Below, one piece after another: positions 43,945 to 54,153 of a stretch of 64,000 bases of DNA. The DNA is taken from the NCBI RefSeq assembly GCF_000282375.1, contig NZ_AKJK01000053.1:1-64000 (forward strand). The letters run 5' to 3'. The notes under the pieces were generated by a model that was not told where the DNA came from, did not search any database, and worked only from the letters and a program-made list of their open reading frames with translations. Position 1 is the stretch's first letter. Each line of letters starts with the position of its first letter. The stretch comes from Pseudomonas sp. GM50. Lineage in GTDB: Bacteria > Pseudomonadota > Gammaproteobacteria > Pseudomonadales > Pseudomonadaceae. The position numbers and the translations under genes are program-made.

Positions 43945-45618
43945 TCAATCTTCGCGGTAGCGACGCAGCTTCAACTGCTTACCGGCAACGCGAGTGTCCT
44001 TCAGTTTGGTCAGCAGCTTCTCCAGACCATCTTCCGGCAGCTCGACGAGGCTGAAGCTGTCACGCACCTGGATGCGGCCGATGGCTTCACGCGCCAAACC
44101 GCCTTCATTCAGGATGGCGCCCAGCAGGTTCTTGGCAGCGATACCATCACGCGCACCCAGCGCGGTACGGCAACGAGCACGACCTTCAGCCAATGGAACC
44201 GGAGCACGACGCTCACGATCACCACGGTCCGGACGATCACCGGTACGCTCAGGACGATCGCCACGCGGTGCATTGTTCGGCACCAGTGGACGTTCTTTCT
44301 CGATTGCGGCCAGGGTCAGCGCCTGAGCGTTGGTTGCCTTGCGCAGCAGAGCAGCGGCCAGTGCACGCGGGGTGCAACCGATGTCGGCGGTCAGGCGATC
44401 CAGCAGATCACCGTGAGTCGATTCGGCATCAGCGACCAGCGGCGACAGGCTGTTGGTCAGTTTCTTGATGCGGGCATCAAGAACAGCCTGGGCGTCCGGC
44501 AGACGAACTTCGGCAACCTTCTGACCGGTAACACGCTCGATCACTTGCAGCATGCGGCGCTCACGAGGAGTCACCAGCAGCAGTGCACGACCTTCGCGAC
44601 CGGCACGGCCGGTACGGCCGATACGGTGAACGTAGGACTCAGGATCGTACGGCATGTCAACGTTGAACACGTGAGTGATGCGCGGAACGTCCAGGCCACG
44701 AGCGGCAACGTCAGTCGCCACAACGATGTCCAGACGGCCATCCTTGAGGGACTCGATCACGCGCTCACGCTGGTTCTGAGCAATGTCACCGTTCAGCGCA
44801 GCGGCTTTGTAGCCTTTGGCTTCCAGGGCACTGGCCAGGTCCAGGGTCGCTTGCTTGGTGCGCACGAACATGATCAGGGCGTCGAAATCTTCCACTTCCA
44901 GCAGGCTCAATACAGCCGAGGTCTTCTGGTCAGCGTGAACCAACAGGTGAGCCTGTTCGATCGCGGTAACGGTCTGAGTCTTGGTCTGGATCTTCACGTG
45001 TTGCGGATCGCGCAGATGGCGTTCGGCAATGGCACGGATCGACTGCGGCAGGGTGGCCGAGAACAATACGGTCTGACGGGTTGCAGGCAGTGCCTTGAAG
45101 ATAACTTCGAGGTCGTCCATGAAACCCAGTTTGAGCATTTCGTCCGCTTCGTCGAGAACCAGGTGGTTCACGGTAGCCAGGACTTTTTCGTCACGACGCA
45201 GGTGGTCGCACAGACGGCCCGGCGTGGCGACAACGATCTGTGCGCCATTACGGATTGCTTTCAGTTGTGGACCCATAGGGGCGCCGCCGTAAACGGCCAC
45301 AACGGTAACGCCCGGCATTTGCTTGGCGTAGGTTTCGAAAGCGGTTGCTACTTGCAGCGCCAACTCACGGGTTGGCGCCAGGATCAGGGCTTGCGGCTCG
45401 CGCTTTGCAGGATCGATGCGGTGCAGGATCGGCAGGGCGAACGCGGCGGTTTTACCGGTACCGGTTTGCGCCTGACCAATCATGTCGTGACCGGCCATGA
45501 TGATCGGGATCGATTGCTGCTGAATAGCCGAAGGCTCTTCGTAGCCGGTCGCAATGACGGCTGCAAGAATATTCGGATTAAGATTAAAAGCGGCGAAGCC
45601 GCCGGTTTCCTGGGTCAT
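43945..45618 (-). CDS. deaD: DEAD-box RNA helicase DeaD/CsdA
   Basis: 557 residues. Helicase core with AQTGTGKTAAFALP (motif I), PTRELALQ, VLDEADEMLK (DEAD), FSATLP (SAT), and HRIGRTGRAGREG (VI). Then a DbpA-type RNA-binding domain (FSLVELPEDGLEKLL region near 500-540) after an Arg/Asp/Pro-rich stretch (NNAPRGDRPERTGDRPDRGD). Helps ribosome assembly and mRNA decay in the cold. ATG at 45618; a leader of roughly 200 bases is implied by an upstream TATAGT, as for cold-shock mRNAs. Confidence 0.94.
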   Translation of the reverse strand: MTQETGGFAAFNLNPNILAAVIATGYEEPSAIQQQSIPIIMAGHDMIGQAQTGTGKTAAFALPILHRIDPAKREPQALILAPTRELALQVATAFETYAKQMPGVTVVAVYGGAPMGPQLKAIRNGAQIVVATPGRLCDHLRRDEKVLATVNHLVLDEADEMLKLGFMDDLEVIFKALPATRQTVLFSATLPQSIRAIAERHLRDPQHVKIQTKTQTVTAIEQAHLLVHADQKTSAVLSLLEVEDFDALIMFVRTKQATLDLASALEAKGYKAAALNGDIAQNQRERVIESLKDGRLDIVVATDVAARGLDVPRITHVFNVDMPYDPESYVHRIGRTGRAGREGRALLLVTPRERRMLQVIERVTGQKVAEVRLPDAQAVLDARIKKLTNSLSPLVADAESTHGDLLDRLTADIGCTPRALAAALLRKATNAQALTLAAIEKERPLVPNNAPRGDRPERTGDRPDRGDRERRAPVPLAEGRARCRTALGARDGIAAKNLLGAILNEGGLAREAIGRIQVRDSFSLVELPEDGLEKLLTKLKDTRVAGKQLKLRRYRED

Positions 45619-46050
45619 GGGTCTGCCTCTAAGTGCATCCGCAAAGACCCATGCTCCAAAGCTGCGCATGCCGTGTAAGACTCAAGAGTCGCCCTGGCTG
45701 CTTTGTCGGCGGGGATTTGCGAAAACGAATGAATGAAAAAGATTCGTCAAGGAAGAGTCCGCTGTGCGGACGTGCAGCCGAAGCTGACTTCGGGGAATTG
45801 CGCTACCTAAACGCGGCCCGGTTAAAGGCCGGCGCGCACTATACCGGAATTAGCCAAAAAAGGGAGCTTTTTTTATCGGAAAAAACCGGCGTACGCCGTT
45901 GTGTCATGGGCTTTGCGGATAATCGTGCGACGGTCTATTTTGCAAAGGCCCGGCCCTGCTGACGATGGCGCTAAAACGGTTCACTCTTGTGACGCAGACC
46001 TTCGGTCTCACATATCTCTTCCCGCCCCTTCCCGCCCGAGGAAATGTTCC
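45619..46050. other. Shared upstream region of deaD and the enoyl-CoA hydratase-like gene
   Basis: 432 bases. On the minus strand a TATAGT -10-like hexamer (45838-45843) would give deaD a leader of about 210 bases; its -35 is poor. The rightward gene has GAGGAAA before its ATG but no promoter I can point to. Confidence 0.45.
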
Positions 46051-46842
46051 ATGAATCAGCCCAGCCCCAGTCGTGTAACCCGTGAACGACATGGTCATGT
46101 CCTGATGATCGGCCTGGATCGGGTGGCCAAACGCAATGCCTTCGACCTCGACCTGCTCAACGAACTCAGCCTGGCCTATGGAGAGTTCGAGGCCGACAGC
46201 GAGGCACGGGTGGCGGTGGTGTTTGGCCATGGTGAGCATTTCACTGCCGGGCTCGATCTGGTCAGCGCCGCAGCGGCCCTGGCCGAAGGCTGGCAGGCAC
46301 CGCCCGGTGGCTGCGACCCGTGGGGCGTGCTCGCCGGCCCCAGGGTCAGCAAACCGGTGATTGTCGCGGCTCAAGGCTACTGCCTGACCGTTGGCATCGA
46401 GTTGATGCTGGCTGCCGACATCAACCTGTGCGCCAGCAATACCCGTTTTGCCCAGAAGGAGGTGCAGCGCGGGATCTTCCCGTTTGGCGGCGCCACTTTG
46501 CGCCTGCATCAGGTCGCCGGCTGGGGCAATGCCATGCGCTGGCTGCTCACCGGCGATGAATTCGACGCCCATGACGCCTTGCACCTGGGGTTGGTACAGG
46601 AGGTCATGGCCAGTGAGGACTTGTTGCCGCGGGCAATTGAACTGGCTGAGCGGATTGCCCGGCAGGCACCGCTGGGGGTTCAGGCAACGCTGATGTCTGC
46701 CCGGCAGGCCCGCTATGAGGGTGAAATGGCGGCTGCTCAGGCCTTGCCGGCGCAGGTGAAAAAATTGCTGAATAGCGAGGATGCCAAGGAGGGTGTGCGG
46801 TCGATGATCGAGAAGCGGCCGGGCGTTTTCAAAGGCTGCTGA
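46051..46842 (+). CDS. Crotonase-family enoyl-CoA hydratase-like protein
   Basis: 263 residues. Oxyanion-hole segments are HFTAGLDLVSA and YCLTVGIELMLAADI, and both classical catalytic glutamates are plausible (GIELML and QKEVQRGIFPFGG). It resembles the PAO1 PA2841-type protein located between deaD and a spermidine-synthase-like gene, as here. The CoA substrate is unknown. GAGGAAA supports the ATG at 46051. Confidence 0.88.
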   Translation: MNQPSPSRVTRERHGHVLMIGLDRVAKRNAFDLDLLNELSLAYGEFEADSEARVAVVFGHGEHFTAGLDLVSAAAALAEGWQAPPGGCDPWGVLAGPRVSKPVIVAAQGYCLTVGIELMLAADINLCASNTRFAQKEVQRGIFPFGGATLRLHQVAGWGNAMRWLLTGDEFDAHDALHLGLVQEVMASEDLLPRAIELAERIARQAPLGVQATLMSARQARYEGEMAAAQALPAQVKKLLNSEDAKEGVRSMIEKRPGVFKGC

Positions 46843-46851
46843 CATTTAACC

Positions 46852-46985
46852 TGTGGCGAGGGGGCTTGCCCCCGTTGGGTTGCGCAGCAACCCCAAAACC
46901 ATTCAATTCGGGTGTATCAGGCACACCGCAATTGCTGATTTTACGACGGCTTCGCCGCCGAACGGGGGCAAGCCCCCTCGCCACA
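46852..46985. repeat. Compound REP/BIME element
   Basis: Outer perfect 25-base arms (46852-46876 and 46961-46985), core GGCGAGGGGGCTTGCCCCC. Inside are a GGGTTGC/GCAACCC hairpin and a GACGGCTTCGCCGCC hairpin. A third REP sequence family in this window. Confidence 0.88.
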
Positions 46986-47003
46986 ATGAATTCATGCATC
47001 CAT

Positions 47004-47759
47004 TCAAGTCGCCGGCCGAATCGCCTTGATCAACGACTGCAGCGAATACCCCAATCGCGGCGCCAGGCCTTCAGCGCGTGCGATCAGCCCCTCCATGTCC
47101 AGTTCCTGATCCAGCTCCGATGGCACGATCAGAATCACGTTGCCCTCCTTCACTGGCAGTTCCCAGTAATGCCGGTGATAGAGGCCGCGCAACAACGCCG
47201 CCCCCAACGGTCGACCATCGTCGGTGGCCCACTGGTTGATCACCAGCCAGCCACCCGGATTCAAACGCTTCTGACAGTTTTCCAGAAAACCCCAGGCCAG
47301 ATGCCCGACACCCGGCCCGACATCGGTATAAAGGTCGACGAAAATCAGATCGGCCGGTTCAGCCGTATCGAGCAATTCCAGGGCATCGCCGACGCGGATG
47401 TACAGCCGCGGATCGTCATCCAGCCCGAGGTATTCGATGGCCAGGCGCGGCACATCGGGGCGCAGCTCGATGGCTTCGACGTCTTCCAGCGGCAGGAACT
47501 TGAGGCAAGCCTGGGTCAGTGTGCCGGCACCGAGCCCAAGGAACAGCGCGCTTTCCGGCAGTTCGTGGCACAGCGCGCCAATCAGCATCGCCCGGGTGTA
47601 ATCGTACTCGAGCCAGCTCGGGTCAGCGGTGAACACGCAGCTCTGTTCGATGGCATCACCGAACTCCAGAAAACGGTAATCGGCCACTTCCAGCACGCGA
47701 ATCACGCCGAACTCGTCCTGTACCTCGGCGAGCAGATGCTCGACGCGCTCCTCAGTCAT
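47004..47759 (-). CDS. Spermidine-synthase-like SAM-fold protein
   Basis: 251 residues with the spermidine synthase/methyltransferase Rossmann fold: LFLGLGAGTLTQACLKFLP, VEAIELRPDV and DLIFVDLYTDVG. It lacks the N-terminal beta domain of true SpeE and several polyamine-site residues cannot be seen, so it may not make spermidine. Divergent from class II DAHP synthase with 148 bases between starts; the same pair occurs in PAO1 as I recall. Confidence 0.85.
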   Translation of the reverse strand: MTEERVEHLLAEVQDEFGVIRVLEVADYRFLEFGDAIEQSCVFTADPSWLEYDYTRAMLIGALCHELPESALFLGLGAGTLTQACLKFLPLEDVEAIELRPDVPRLAIEYLGLDDDPRLYIRVGDALELLDTAEPADLIFVDLYTDVGPGVGHLAWGFLENCQKRLNPGGWLVINQWATDDGRPLGAALLRGLYHRHYWELPVKEGNVILIVPSELDQELDMEGLIARAEGLAPRLGYSLQSLIKAIRPAT

Positions 47760-47907
47760 TTCGTCTCCTGATCGTCACCGGCCCCGGCAACGCGATAAAC
47801 CGCAACATAAAGCGGCAAAGGCGCGATTGTCCGCGAAGCGACGGGAACAGGTCACGCACTAATTGCTGATAACATAACCGTCCGAGCGTAAAACACTAGA
47901 GACTGCA

Positions 47908-49254
47908 ATGAGCCAACCCTGGAGCCCTGACAGCTGGCGCGCCCTGCCGATCCAGCAACAACCTCAATACCCCGACGCGGCGCATTTGCTGCACGTCGAG
48001 CAAACCCTGGCGAGCTATCCACCGCTGGTGTTTGCCGGTGAAGCCCGGGAGTTGCGCCGTCAGTTCGCCGAAGTCACCCAGGGCCGGGCGTTTCTGTTGC
48101 AGGGCGGCGACTGCGCCGAAAGCTTCGCCGAATTCTCCGCCGCGAAAATTCGTGACACTTTTAAAGTGTTGCTGCAAATGGCGATCGTCATGACCTTCGC
48201 CGCCGGTTGCCCGGTGGTCAAAGTCGGGCGCATGGCCGGCCAGTTCGCCAAACCCCGTTCGGCCAACGATGAAACCATCAACGGCGTGACACTGCCGGCC
48301 TACCGTGGCGACATCGTCAACGGCATCGGCTTCGACGAAAAAAGCCGCGTGCCGGACCCGGAACGCTTGCTGCAGTCTTACCATCAGTCCACCGCGACCC
48401 TGAACCTGCTGCGTGCCTTTGCCCAAGGCGGCTTTGCCGACCTGCATCAGGTGCACAAGTGGAACCTGGACTTCATCGCCAACTCGGCGCTGGCCGAGAA
48501 GTACAGCCACCTGGCCGACCGCATCGATGAAACGCTGGCCTTCATGCGCGCCTGCGGCATGGACAGCTCGCCGCAACTGCGCGAAACCAGTTTCTTCACC
48601 GCCCACGAAGCGCTGCTGCTGAACTACGAAGAAGCCTTCGTGCGTCGCGACAGCCTGACCAACGACTACTACGATTGCTCGGCCCACATGCTGTGGATCG
48701 GCGACCGTACCCGTCAACTGGACGGCGCGCATGTCGAATTCCTGCGCGGGGTGCACAACCCGATCGGCGTGAAGGTCGGCCCGAGCATGAACCCCGAAGA
48801 CCTGATTCGCCTGATCGATGTGCTCAACCCGGACAACGACCCGGGTCGTCTGAACCTGATTGCGCGGATGGGCGCGAACAAGGTCGGCGATCACCTGCCG
48901 CAGCTGATCCGCGCAGTGCAGCGCGAGGGCAAGCAGGTGCTTTGGAGTTCCGACCCGATGCACGGCAACACCATCAAGGCCAGCAGCGGCTACAAGACCC
49001 GCGACTTCGCGCAGATCCTTGGCGAGGTGAAACAGTTCTTCCAGGTTCACGAGGCGGAAGGCAGTTATGCCGGCGGCATCCACATCGAAATGACCGGGCA
49101 GAACGTCACCGAATGCATCGGCGGCGCGCGGCCGATTACCGAGGATGGGTTGTCGGACCGTTACCACACCCACTGCGACCCGCGGATGAATGCCGATCAG
49201 TCGCTGGAATTGGCGTTTTTGATTGCTGAAACCCTGAAGCAGGTTCGGCGTTAA
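47908..49254 (+). CDS. Class II 3-deoxy-7-phosphoheptulonate (DAHP) synthase
   Basis: 448 residues, plant-like (AroA-II) DAHP synthase that condenses PEP and erythrose-4-phosphate. Motifs: [15 protein letters not shown] (metal-binding Cys), [42 protein letters not shown] and [12 protein letters not shown]. Length matches the short bacterial form without long N-terminal extensions. Its neighbours are not phenazine or secondary-metabolite genes, so it probably serves general aromatic synthesis. Confidence 0.94.
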   Translation: MSQPWSPDSWRALPIQQQPQYPDAAHLLHVEQTLASYPPLVFAGEARELRRQFAEVTQGRAFLLQGGDCAESFAEFSAAKIRDTFKVLLQMAIVMTFAAGCPVVKVGRMAGQFAKPRSANDETINGVTLPAYRGDIVNGIGFDEKSRVPDPERLLQSYHQSTATLNLLRAFAQGGFADLHQVHKWNLDFIANSALAEKYSHLADRIDETLAFMRACGMDSSPQLRETSFFTAHEALLLNYEEAFVRRDSLTNDYYDCSAHMLWIGDRTRQLDGAHVEFLRGVHNPIGVKVGPSMNPEDLIRLIDVLNPDNDPGRLNLIARMGANKVGDHLPQLIRAVQREGKQVLWSSDPMHGNTIKASSGYKTRDFAQILGEVKQFFQVHEAEGSYAGGIHIEMTGQNVTECIGGARPITEDGLSDRYHTHCDPRMNADQSLELAFLIAETLKQVRR

Positions 49255-49270
49255 ATTGTGTCGAGCCCTT

Positions 49271-49332
49271 CGCGGGCAAGCCTCGCTCCTACAGGAATTC
49301 ACGATCCCTTGTAGGAGCGAGGCTTGCCCGCG
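49271..49332. repeat. REP-type inverted repeat
   Basis: Perfect 23-base arms (49271-49293 and 49310-49332), core GGGCAAGCCTCGCTCC, between convergent genes. Confidence 0.9.
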
Positions 49333-49343
49333 ATGGCGTCGGT

Positions 49344-50573
49344 TCAACCACCCTCAATCTGTGCCAATGCCACCCGCAACCGCGCCGCACTCGCCCGCGG
49401 GCAATTCAATTGAATCTGCGCCAGCCCCAACCAATCCGCCATCTGCCGCAGATTGACCGCCAACGCCAACATCCCCGCCTCATCCAGCCCCGGTTCTTCC
49501 TCATGCACCGCATGCACCGCCAACCGGCTCAACGCTCGCTCGGCGCGCAAGTCGACCCGCGCGGCAATCCGCTCATGGTGCAAAAACGGCAATACGTAAT
49601 AGCCGTAGATGCGCTTGTGCTGCGGCGTATAAATCTCCAGCCGATAACGGAAATCGAACAATCGCTCGGTACGGCTGCGTTCCCAAATCAGCGAATCGAA
49701 CGGTGAAAGCAGCGCACTGGCCTCAACCTTGCGCGGTACTTTCGGCTCTGCCACGCAATAGGCCGGTTGCCGCCAGCCTTCAACCTCACACACCAGCAGA
49801 TCACCCTCCTCTGCCAACTCCGCCAGACGCGGCCGGCTGTCTGCCGGGCTCAGGCGAAAATAATCCCGCAGGTCCTTTTCCGTCGCCACGCCCAACGCAT
49901 TGGCGGCATGTAGCAACAGCCCGCGCTGAGCCTCGGCCTCGTTGAGCAAGGGCTGCTGGAGAATCACTGAAGGAATCACCCGCTCCGGCAAATCATAAAG
50001 CCGTTCGAACCCGCGCCGGCCGGCCACGGTTACTTCACCGGCAGCGAACAACCATTCCAGCGCATGCTTTTCCGCGCTCCAGTCCCACCACGGCCCTGCC
50101 CGCTCCTGACGGGTCGACAAGCTGCCCGCCCCCAGCGCACCGAGTTCCTGAACCGACGCCAACACGCGGCGAATCGTGCCTTGCTGCTCACGACCGAAGC
50201 GCGCCAGTTGCTGATAGATGTCTTCGCCGCGAGTCGCGCGCCGCATGCGCCAGCGCATCAAGGGGTACATCGACAAGGGCAGCAACGACGCTTCGTGGCC
50301 CCAATATTCGAACAACGTGCGGCGACGACCCTGACTCCAGGCAGCCTGATCGAGCAAGTCGGATGAGTAATTGCCAAGACGGGAAAACAAGGGAAGGTAG
50401 TGCGAACGCACCAACGCATTGGCCGAATCGATCTGCAGAATGCCCAGGCGTTCTATCAGCCGGTTGAGCTGAACCGCTTTGATCGCCGCTGGCGGCTGGC
50501 GCCCGTTGAACCCTTGGGCAGCCAGCGCCAGACGCCGAGCCTGTTTGAGGGAAAAAGACAGTGTGGCGGGCAT
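49344..50573 (-). CDS. ycaQ: DNA glycosylase YcaQ (AlkX-type, HTH_42)
   Basis: 409 residues of the winged-helix YcaQ/AlkX family that unhooks interstrand crosslinks and removes bulky N7-alkylated bases. The catalytic QxD motif is in GILQIDSANALVRSHYLPLFSRLG. Later segments such as YPLMRWRMRR and LLSPFDSLIWERSRTERLFDF are family-typical. The ATG at 50573 has AAGGAG six bases upstream; the frame continues to 50597. Single gene. Confidence 0.92.
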   Translation of the reverse strand: MPATLSFSLKQARRLALAAQGFNGRQPPAAIKAVQLNRLIERLGILQIDSANALVRSHYLPLFSRLGNYSSDLLDQAAWSQGRRRTLFEYWGHEASLLPLSMYPLMRWRMRRATRGEDIYQQLARFGREQQGTIRRVLASVQELGALGAGSLSTRQERAGPWWDWSAEKHALEWLFAAGEVTVAGRRGFERLYDLPERVIPSVILQQPLLNEAEAQRGLLLHAANALGVATEKDLRDYFRLSPADSRPRLAELAEEGDLLVCEVEGWRQPAYCVAEPKVPRKVEASALLSPFDSLIWERSRTERLFDFRYRLEIYTPQHKRIYGYYVLPFLHHERIAARVDLRAERALSRLAVHAVHEEEPGLDEAGMLALAVNLRQMADWLGLAQIQLNCPRASAARLRVALAQIEGG

Positions 50574-50637
50574 GAGCATCTCCTTGTCTGCTCGCAACCT
50601 ACCTCACCCGCAAGTGGTTTGTGTAGCGATGGCATCA

Positions 50638-50853
50638 TCATTTATGCATCGGATCATCCCAGAACGGTCTTACCGTCTCATGCTCCACATCCGCACGGCT
50701 CACGCCGATATCCTTCAGTGCTTCGTCGCTCAAGCTCGCCAACATTTCACGTTCACGGTGAAGTTCGTACCAGCGACTAAACTTGTGCAGCAGATCGGAT
50801 ACCGCGTGGATTGAGAATTTTTGTTCCGTTACATGCTCGTTGTGACCTTTCAT
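50638..50853 (-). CDS. DUF1127 small protein
   Basis: 71 residues with the DUF1127 (YjiS-like) signature: LLHKFSRWYELHREREMLASLSDEALKDIGVSRADVEHE. Basic and Arg-rich in the middle; such proteins have been linked to RNA binding and phosphate or carbon metabolism in other bacteria. AAAGGAGGG lies upstream of the ATG at 50853. Divergent from a LysR gene with 96 bases between. It occupies only the end of a much longer spurious open frame. Confidence 0.88.
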   Translation of the reverse strand: MKGHNEHVTEQKFSIHAVSDLLHKFSRWYELHREREMLASLSDEALKDIGVSRADVEHETVRPFWDDPMHK

Positions 50854-50949
50854 CGTGCAGCCCTCCTTTAGGGATGGCCCAAGTCTCGCGCCAGCGCTAA
50901 GATCAATCCAACGAATGTTTCTGATGTCATACATCTCGGAGATTGATGA

Positions 50950-51804
50950 ATGTCCGCCTACCCCAGTATCGACACCGATGTACTGCGCACCTTCGTCGCG
51001 ATCGCCGATCAGGGCGGTTTTACCCGCGCCGGTGAAATGGTCAACCGCACCCAGTCGGCGGTGAGCATGCAGATGAAACGCCTGGAAGAAGACGTGCTGC
51101 AGCGCCAGCTGTTCGAACGCGACGGGCGCCAAGTCAAGCTGACCGCCGAAGGCCAGGTATTGCTGGGCTATGCGCGGCGCATCCTCAAACTCCACAGCGA
51201 AGTCTTCAATACCCTGCGCGAGCCGCACATGGTCGGCACGGTGCGCATCGGCACGCCCGACGATTACGTCATGCGCTTTCTGCCGGGCATCCTGTCGCGC
51301 TTTGCGCAGTTCTACCCGCTGATCCAGATCGAGGTTCATTGCGAATCGACCCGGCAACTGTTGCAGCGCCAGGACCTGGACCTGTCCATCGTCACCCGCG
51401 AGCCGGGTAACGAGATTGGCCAACTGCTGCGCAAGGAGCGTTTTGTCTGGGCCGAAGCCCAATGCTTCAGCGCCCATGAGCAAACACCGTTGCCGCTGGC
51501 GATGTTCAACAGTGATTGCTTCTGCCGCCTCTGGGCATGCAATGCCCTGGATGCCATGGGCCGCGACTACCGCATTGCCTACAACAGCTCCAGCCTGTCG
51601 GCGTTGATGGCCGTGGTCAGCGCGGGCCTGGCGATCACCGCGCAGCTGGAAAGCCTGATCACACCGGACATGCGCATCCTTGGCGCCAACGAAGACCTGC
51701 CGCTGTTGCCGGAAGCCAGCATCATGCTGATCCGCAACCTGAACAACCCTTCGCCGATCACCGAATGCCTGGCCGAGCACATCGTCGAAGGTTTCAAACT
51801 TTAA
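50950..51804 (+). CDS. LysR-family transcriptional regulator
   Basis: 284 residues. N-terminal winged HTH (LRTFVAIADQGGFTRAGEMVNRTQSAVSMQ-type, residues 11-40) and a substrate-binding effector domain (about 95-284) with VRIGTPDDYVMRFLPGIL. It resembles the LrhA/HexA branch. Overlaps the end of the convergent TSUP gene by 11 bases. The divergent DUF1127 gene is a plausible target. Effector unknown. Confidence 0.9.
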   Translation: MSAYPSIDTDVLRTFVAIADQGGFTRAGEMVNRTQSAVSMQMKRLEEDVLQRQLFERDGRQVKLTAEGQVLLGYARRILKLHSEVFNTLREPHMVGTVRIGTPDDYVMRFLPGILSRFAQFYPLIQIEVHCESTRQLLQRQDLDLSIVTREPGNEIGQLLRKERFVWAEAQCFSAHEQTPLPLAMFNSDCFCRLWACNALDAMGRDYRIAYNSSSLSALMAVVSAGLAITAQLESLITPDMRILGANEDLPLLPEASIMLIRNLNNPSPITECLAEHIVEGFKL

Positions 51805-52543
51805 ACGCGAGCATCACCGCACAGACCACCAGAAAACCACAGAACAGCCCGCGCAGGAGCCGCTCCGGCAATGCGTGGGCAATTCTCACGCCCCAACTGA
51901 TGCTCATCAATCCACCGACCGCCAACGGCACACCGATCGCCCAATGCACCTGATGATGCACCGCATAAGTCGCCAGTGTGACGCCTGTACTCGGCAACGC
52001 CAGCGCCAGCGCCAACCCTTGGGCAACCACTTGAGTGGTACCGAACAGGCTGGTCAACACCGGCGTTGCCACCACCGCCCCGCCCACTCCAAATAGTCCG
52101 CCCATCGTCCCGGAAGCCGCGCCGAGCACACCCAGCCACGGCCAGGAATAGCGCATCTGCGAAGAGGCCGGTGCGTTGGTGGTGAACATTCGCATCAGGT
52201 TGTAGGCCGACAGCGCGATCAGGAAAGCGACGAAGCCCAAGCGCATGGTTTGCGCATCGATACCCACCGCCCAGATCGAACCGATCCAGGCAAAGCAGAA
52301 CCCCATCGAGGCCAGTGGCAGCGCATGCCGCAATTCGATGCGATTGCGCTGGTGATAACGCCACAGCGCCAGCATCACGTTCGGCACCACCATCACCAGC
52401 GCCGTGCCTTGGGCAATCTGCTGATCGAGACCGAACCACACGCCCAGCAGCGGGATCGCGACCAACCCGCCGCCAATGCCGAACAGGCCGCCGAGGGTTC
52501 CCAAGACCGCGCCAAAAACCAGATACAACATGAACTCAATCAC
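51794..52543 (-). CDS. TauE/SafE (TSUP) family permease
   Basis: 249 residues with 7-8 membrane segments and the internal duplication typical of TSUP: GTLGGLFGIGGGLVAIPLL and GTMGGLFGVGGAVVATPVL. Family members export sulfite or organosulfonates or import related anions. Divergent from a second LysR gene (starts 108 bases apart), which probably controls it. Confidence 0.9.
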   Translation of the reverse strand: MIEFMLYLVFGAVLGTLGGLFGIGGGLVAIPLLGVWFGLDQQIAQGTALVMVVPNVMLALWRYHQRNRIELRHALPLASMGFCFAWIGSIWAVGIDAQTMRLGFVAFLIALSAYNLMRMFTTNAPASSQMRYSWPWLGVLGAASGTMGGLFGVGGAVVATPVLTSLFGTTQVVAQGLALALALPSTGVTLATYAVHHQVHWAIGVPLAVGGLMSISWGVRIAHALPERLLRGLFCGFLVVCAVMLAFKV

Positions 52544-52651
52544 AGGCGATTTCCTTTTGTCAGGCTGTTCATCCTACGCAGTCGGCTCTGGCGGGGAAAC
52601 GCACAGCAACGCACAATGGCTGTGCCAATTTCGCACAAGCGCCGACGAACC

Positions 52652-53608
52652 ATGAACCCCAATCAATTGACCGAACAACTTGGCCTGTTTCTCGATGTGC
52701 TGGAAAGCGGCAGTTTTTCCGCCGCATCCCGCCGCCATCCCTTGACGCCTTCGGCAGTAGCGCGACGCATCGACAGCCTTGAAAGCGCGGTTGGCAGCCA
52801 GTTGTTCATTCGCAGCACCCATGCGGTGCGCGCTACCCCGGCCGGCCTGGCTTTTGCTGAGCGTGCGCGGCGGATCGTCGCTGAACTACGCCTGGCCCGG
52901 GCGGAAGCGGTGTCTCTTAGCAGTGCGCCGGAAGGCTTGATTCGGGTGGATGCGCCGGCAGCGTTCGGAAGACGACACCTGGCGCCGGTAATTGCCGATT
53001 TCCTGACGCTTTACCCTGGCCTCGACGTGCAATTGCACCTGATTGACAGCTTTGTCGACATGCAGGGCTCGAATCTGGGCAAGGTCGATCTGGTGTTGCG
53101 TGCCGGGCAGATGGCCGATACCCGACTGGTGGCGACGCCACTGGCGAGCATGGTGCGCATCGCCTGCGCCAGCCCCGATTACTTGCAACGCCGTGGCGTG
53201 CCGACCGCCCCAGCGCAGTTGGTCGACCATGATGGCCTCGACTGGGAGGGCTTGGCTCCGCCCTTCGCCTGGCGCTTCGAGCAGAATGGGCAGATGCACT
53301 TGCACCGGCCAGCGCGAATCCGCATGAGTGCCAACAATGCCGAGGCACTGGTCTGCGGCGCACTGGCCGGGTTGGGCATCGCGCATTTACCGACCTGGCT
53401 GGCCAGCGAATATTTGTTACGCGGCGAACTGCTGCCGCTGTTTTGCGAAAACGGTCTGCCAAAACCGGAAAGCACCGGCATTTATGCGTTGCGCCTGGAG
53501 CAGCAACCCAGTTCGCGCAGCCGCTTGTTGCTGGAATACCTGAAGACCCGTTTCAGCCCCATTCCGCCGTGGGATCTGGCGTTGCGAACCAATCTGGACC
53601 GCCACTAG
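52652..53608 (+). CDS. LysR-family transcriptional regulator
   Basis: 318 residues. HTH with GLFLDVLESGSFSAASRR and PSAVARRIDSLE, effector domain from about 90 with GLIRVDAPAAFGRRHLAPVI. This is the DsdC/AaeR-like branch common in Pseudomonas. Divergent from the TSUP permease, suggesting it regulates that gene. The true start is ATG 52652; the frame is open much further upstream but shadows the permease. Confidence 0.9.
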   Translation: MNPNQLTEQLGLFLDVLESGSFSAASRRHPLTPSAVARRIDSLESAVGSQLFIRSTHAVRATPAGLAFAERARRIVAELRLARAEAVSLSSAPEGLIRVDAPAAFGRRHLAPVIADFLTLYPGLDVQLHLIDSFVDMQGSNLGKVDLVLRAGQMADTRLVATPLASMVRIACASPDYLQRRGVPTAPAQLVDHDGLDWEGLAPPFAWRFEQNGQMHLHRPARIRMSANNAEALVCGALAGLGIAHLPTWLASEYLLRGELLPLFCENGLPKPESTGIYALRLEQQPSSRSRLLLEYLKTRFSPIPPWDLALRTNLDRH

Positions 53609-53677
53609 TCCAGAATTATCTGGCGCATTAAAGATTCGCCCGCTAGATTTATGACGATCACTGATCAAGGCTTTGAA

Positions 53678-54139
53678 ATGAACACCGAGCGCAACAACCC
53701 GGATAACTGCGACGACCTGCTGCTGGACAATCAGGTCTGCTTCGCCCTGCATTCCACCTCGCTACTGATGACCAAAGTCTACAAGCCGCTGCTGCAAGCG
53801 CTGGGCCTGACCTATCCGCAGTACCTGGCGATGATGGTGTTGTGGGAAAAGGATGGGTTGACGGTCGGCGAAATCAGCACCCGACTGCTGACCGATCCCG
53901 GTTCCCTCACCCCTCTACTCAAGCGCCTGGAAGCCGAAGGCCTGCTGAGCCGCACCCGCAGCCGTGAAGACGAGCGAGTAGTGATTGTCGAACTGACCGA
54001 GCAAGGCCGTGCGCTACGAGACAAGGCGCGGGGCATTCCCCAGTGCATCCTCGGCGCCAGCGGACAAACGCTGGAACAGTTGAAGAAGCTGCAAGCGGAT
54101 CTTCAAGCGCTGCGTAGCCATCTGCAAGATAGCCTTTAG
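53678..54139 (+). CDS. ohrR: MarR-family organic hydroperoxide sensor OhrR
   Basis: 153 residues. Sensing Cys in LDNQVCFALHSTS, LGLTYPQYLAMMVLWEKDG, winged helix with PGSLTPLLKRLEAEGLLSRTRS, and a second Cys in IPQCILGAS. When oxidised by organic peroxide it releases ohr. ATG 53678 is preceded by AAGG at 7 bases; another in-frame ATG at 53651 lies upstream. Paralogue of ospR 15 kb away. It is separated from ohr by a REP pair. Confidence 0.93.
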   Translation: MNTERNNPDNCDDLLLDNQVCFALHSTSLLMTKVYKPLLQALGLTYPQYLAMMVLWEKDGLTVGEISTRLLTDPGSLTPLLKRLEAEGLLSRTRSREDERVVIVELTEQGRALRDKARGIPQCILGASGQTLEQLKKLQADLQALRSHLQDSL

Positions 54140-54153
54140 ACCGCGTTATCGTT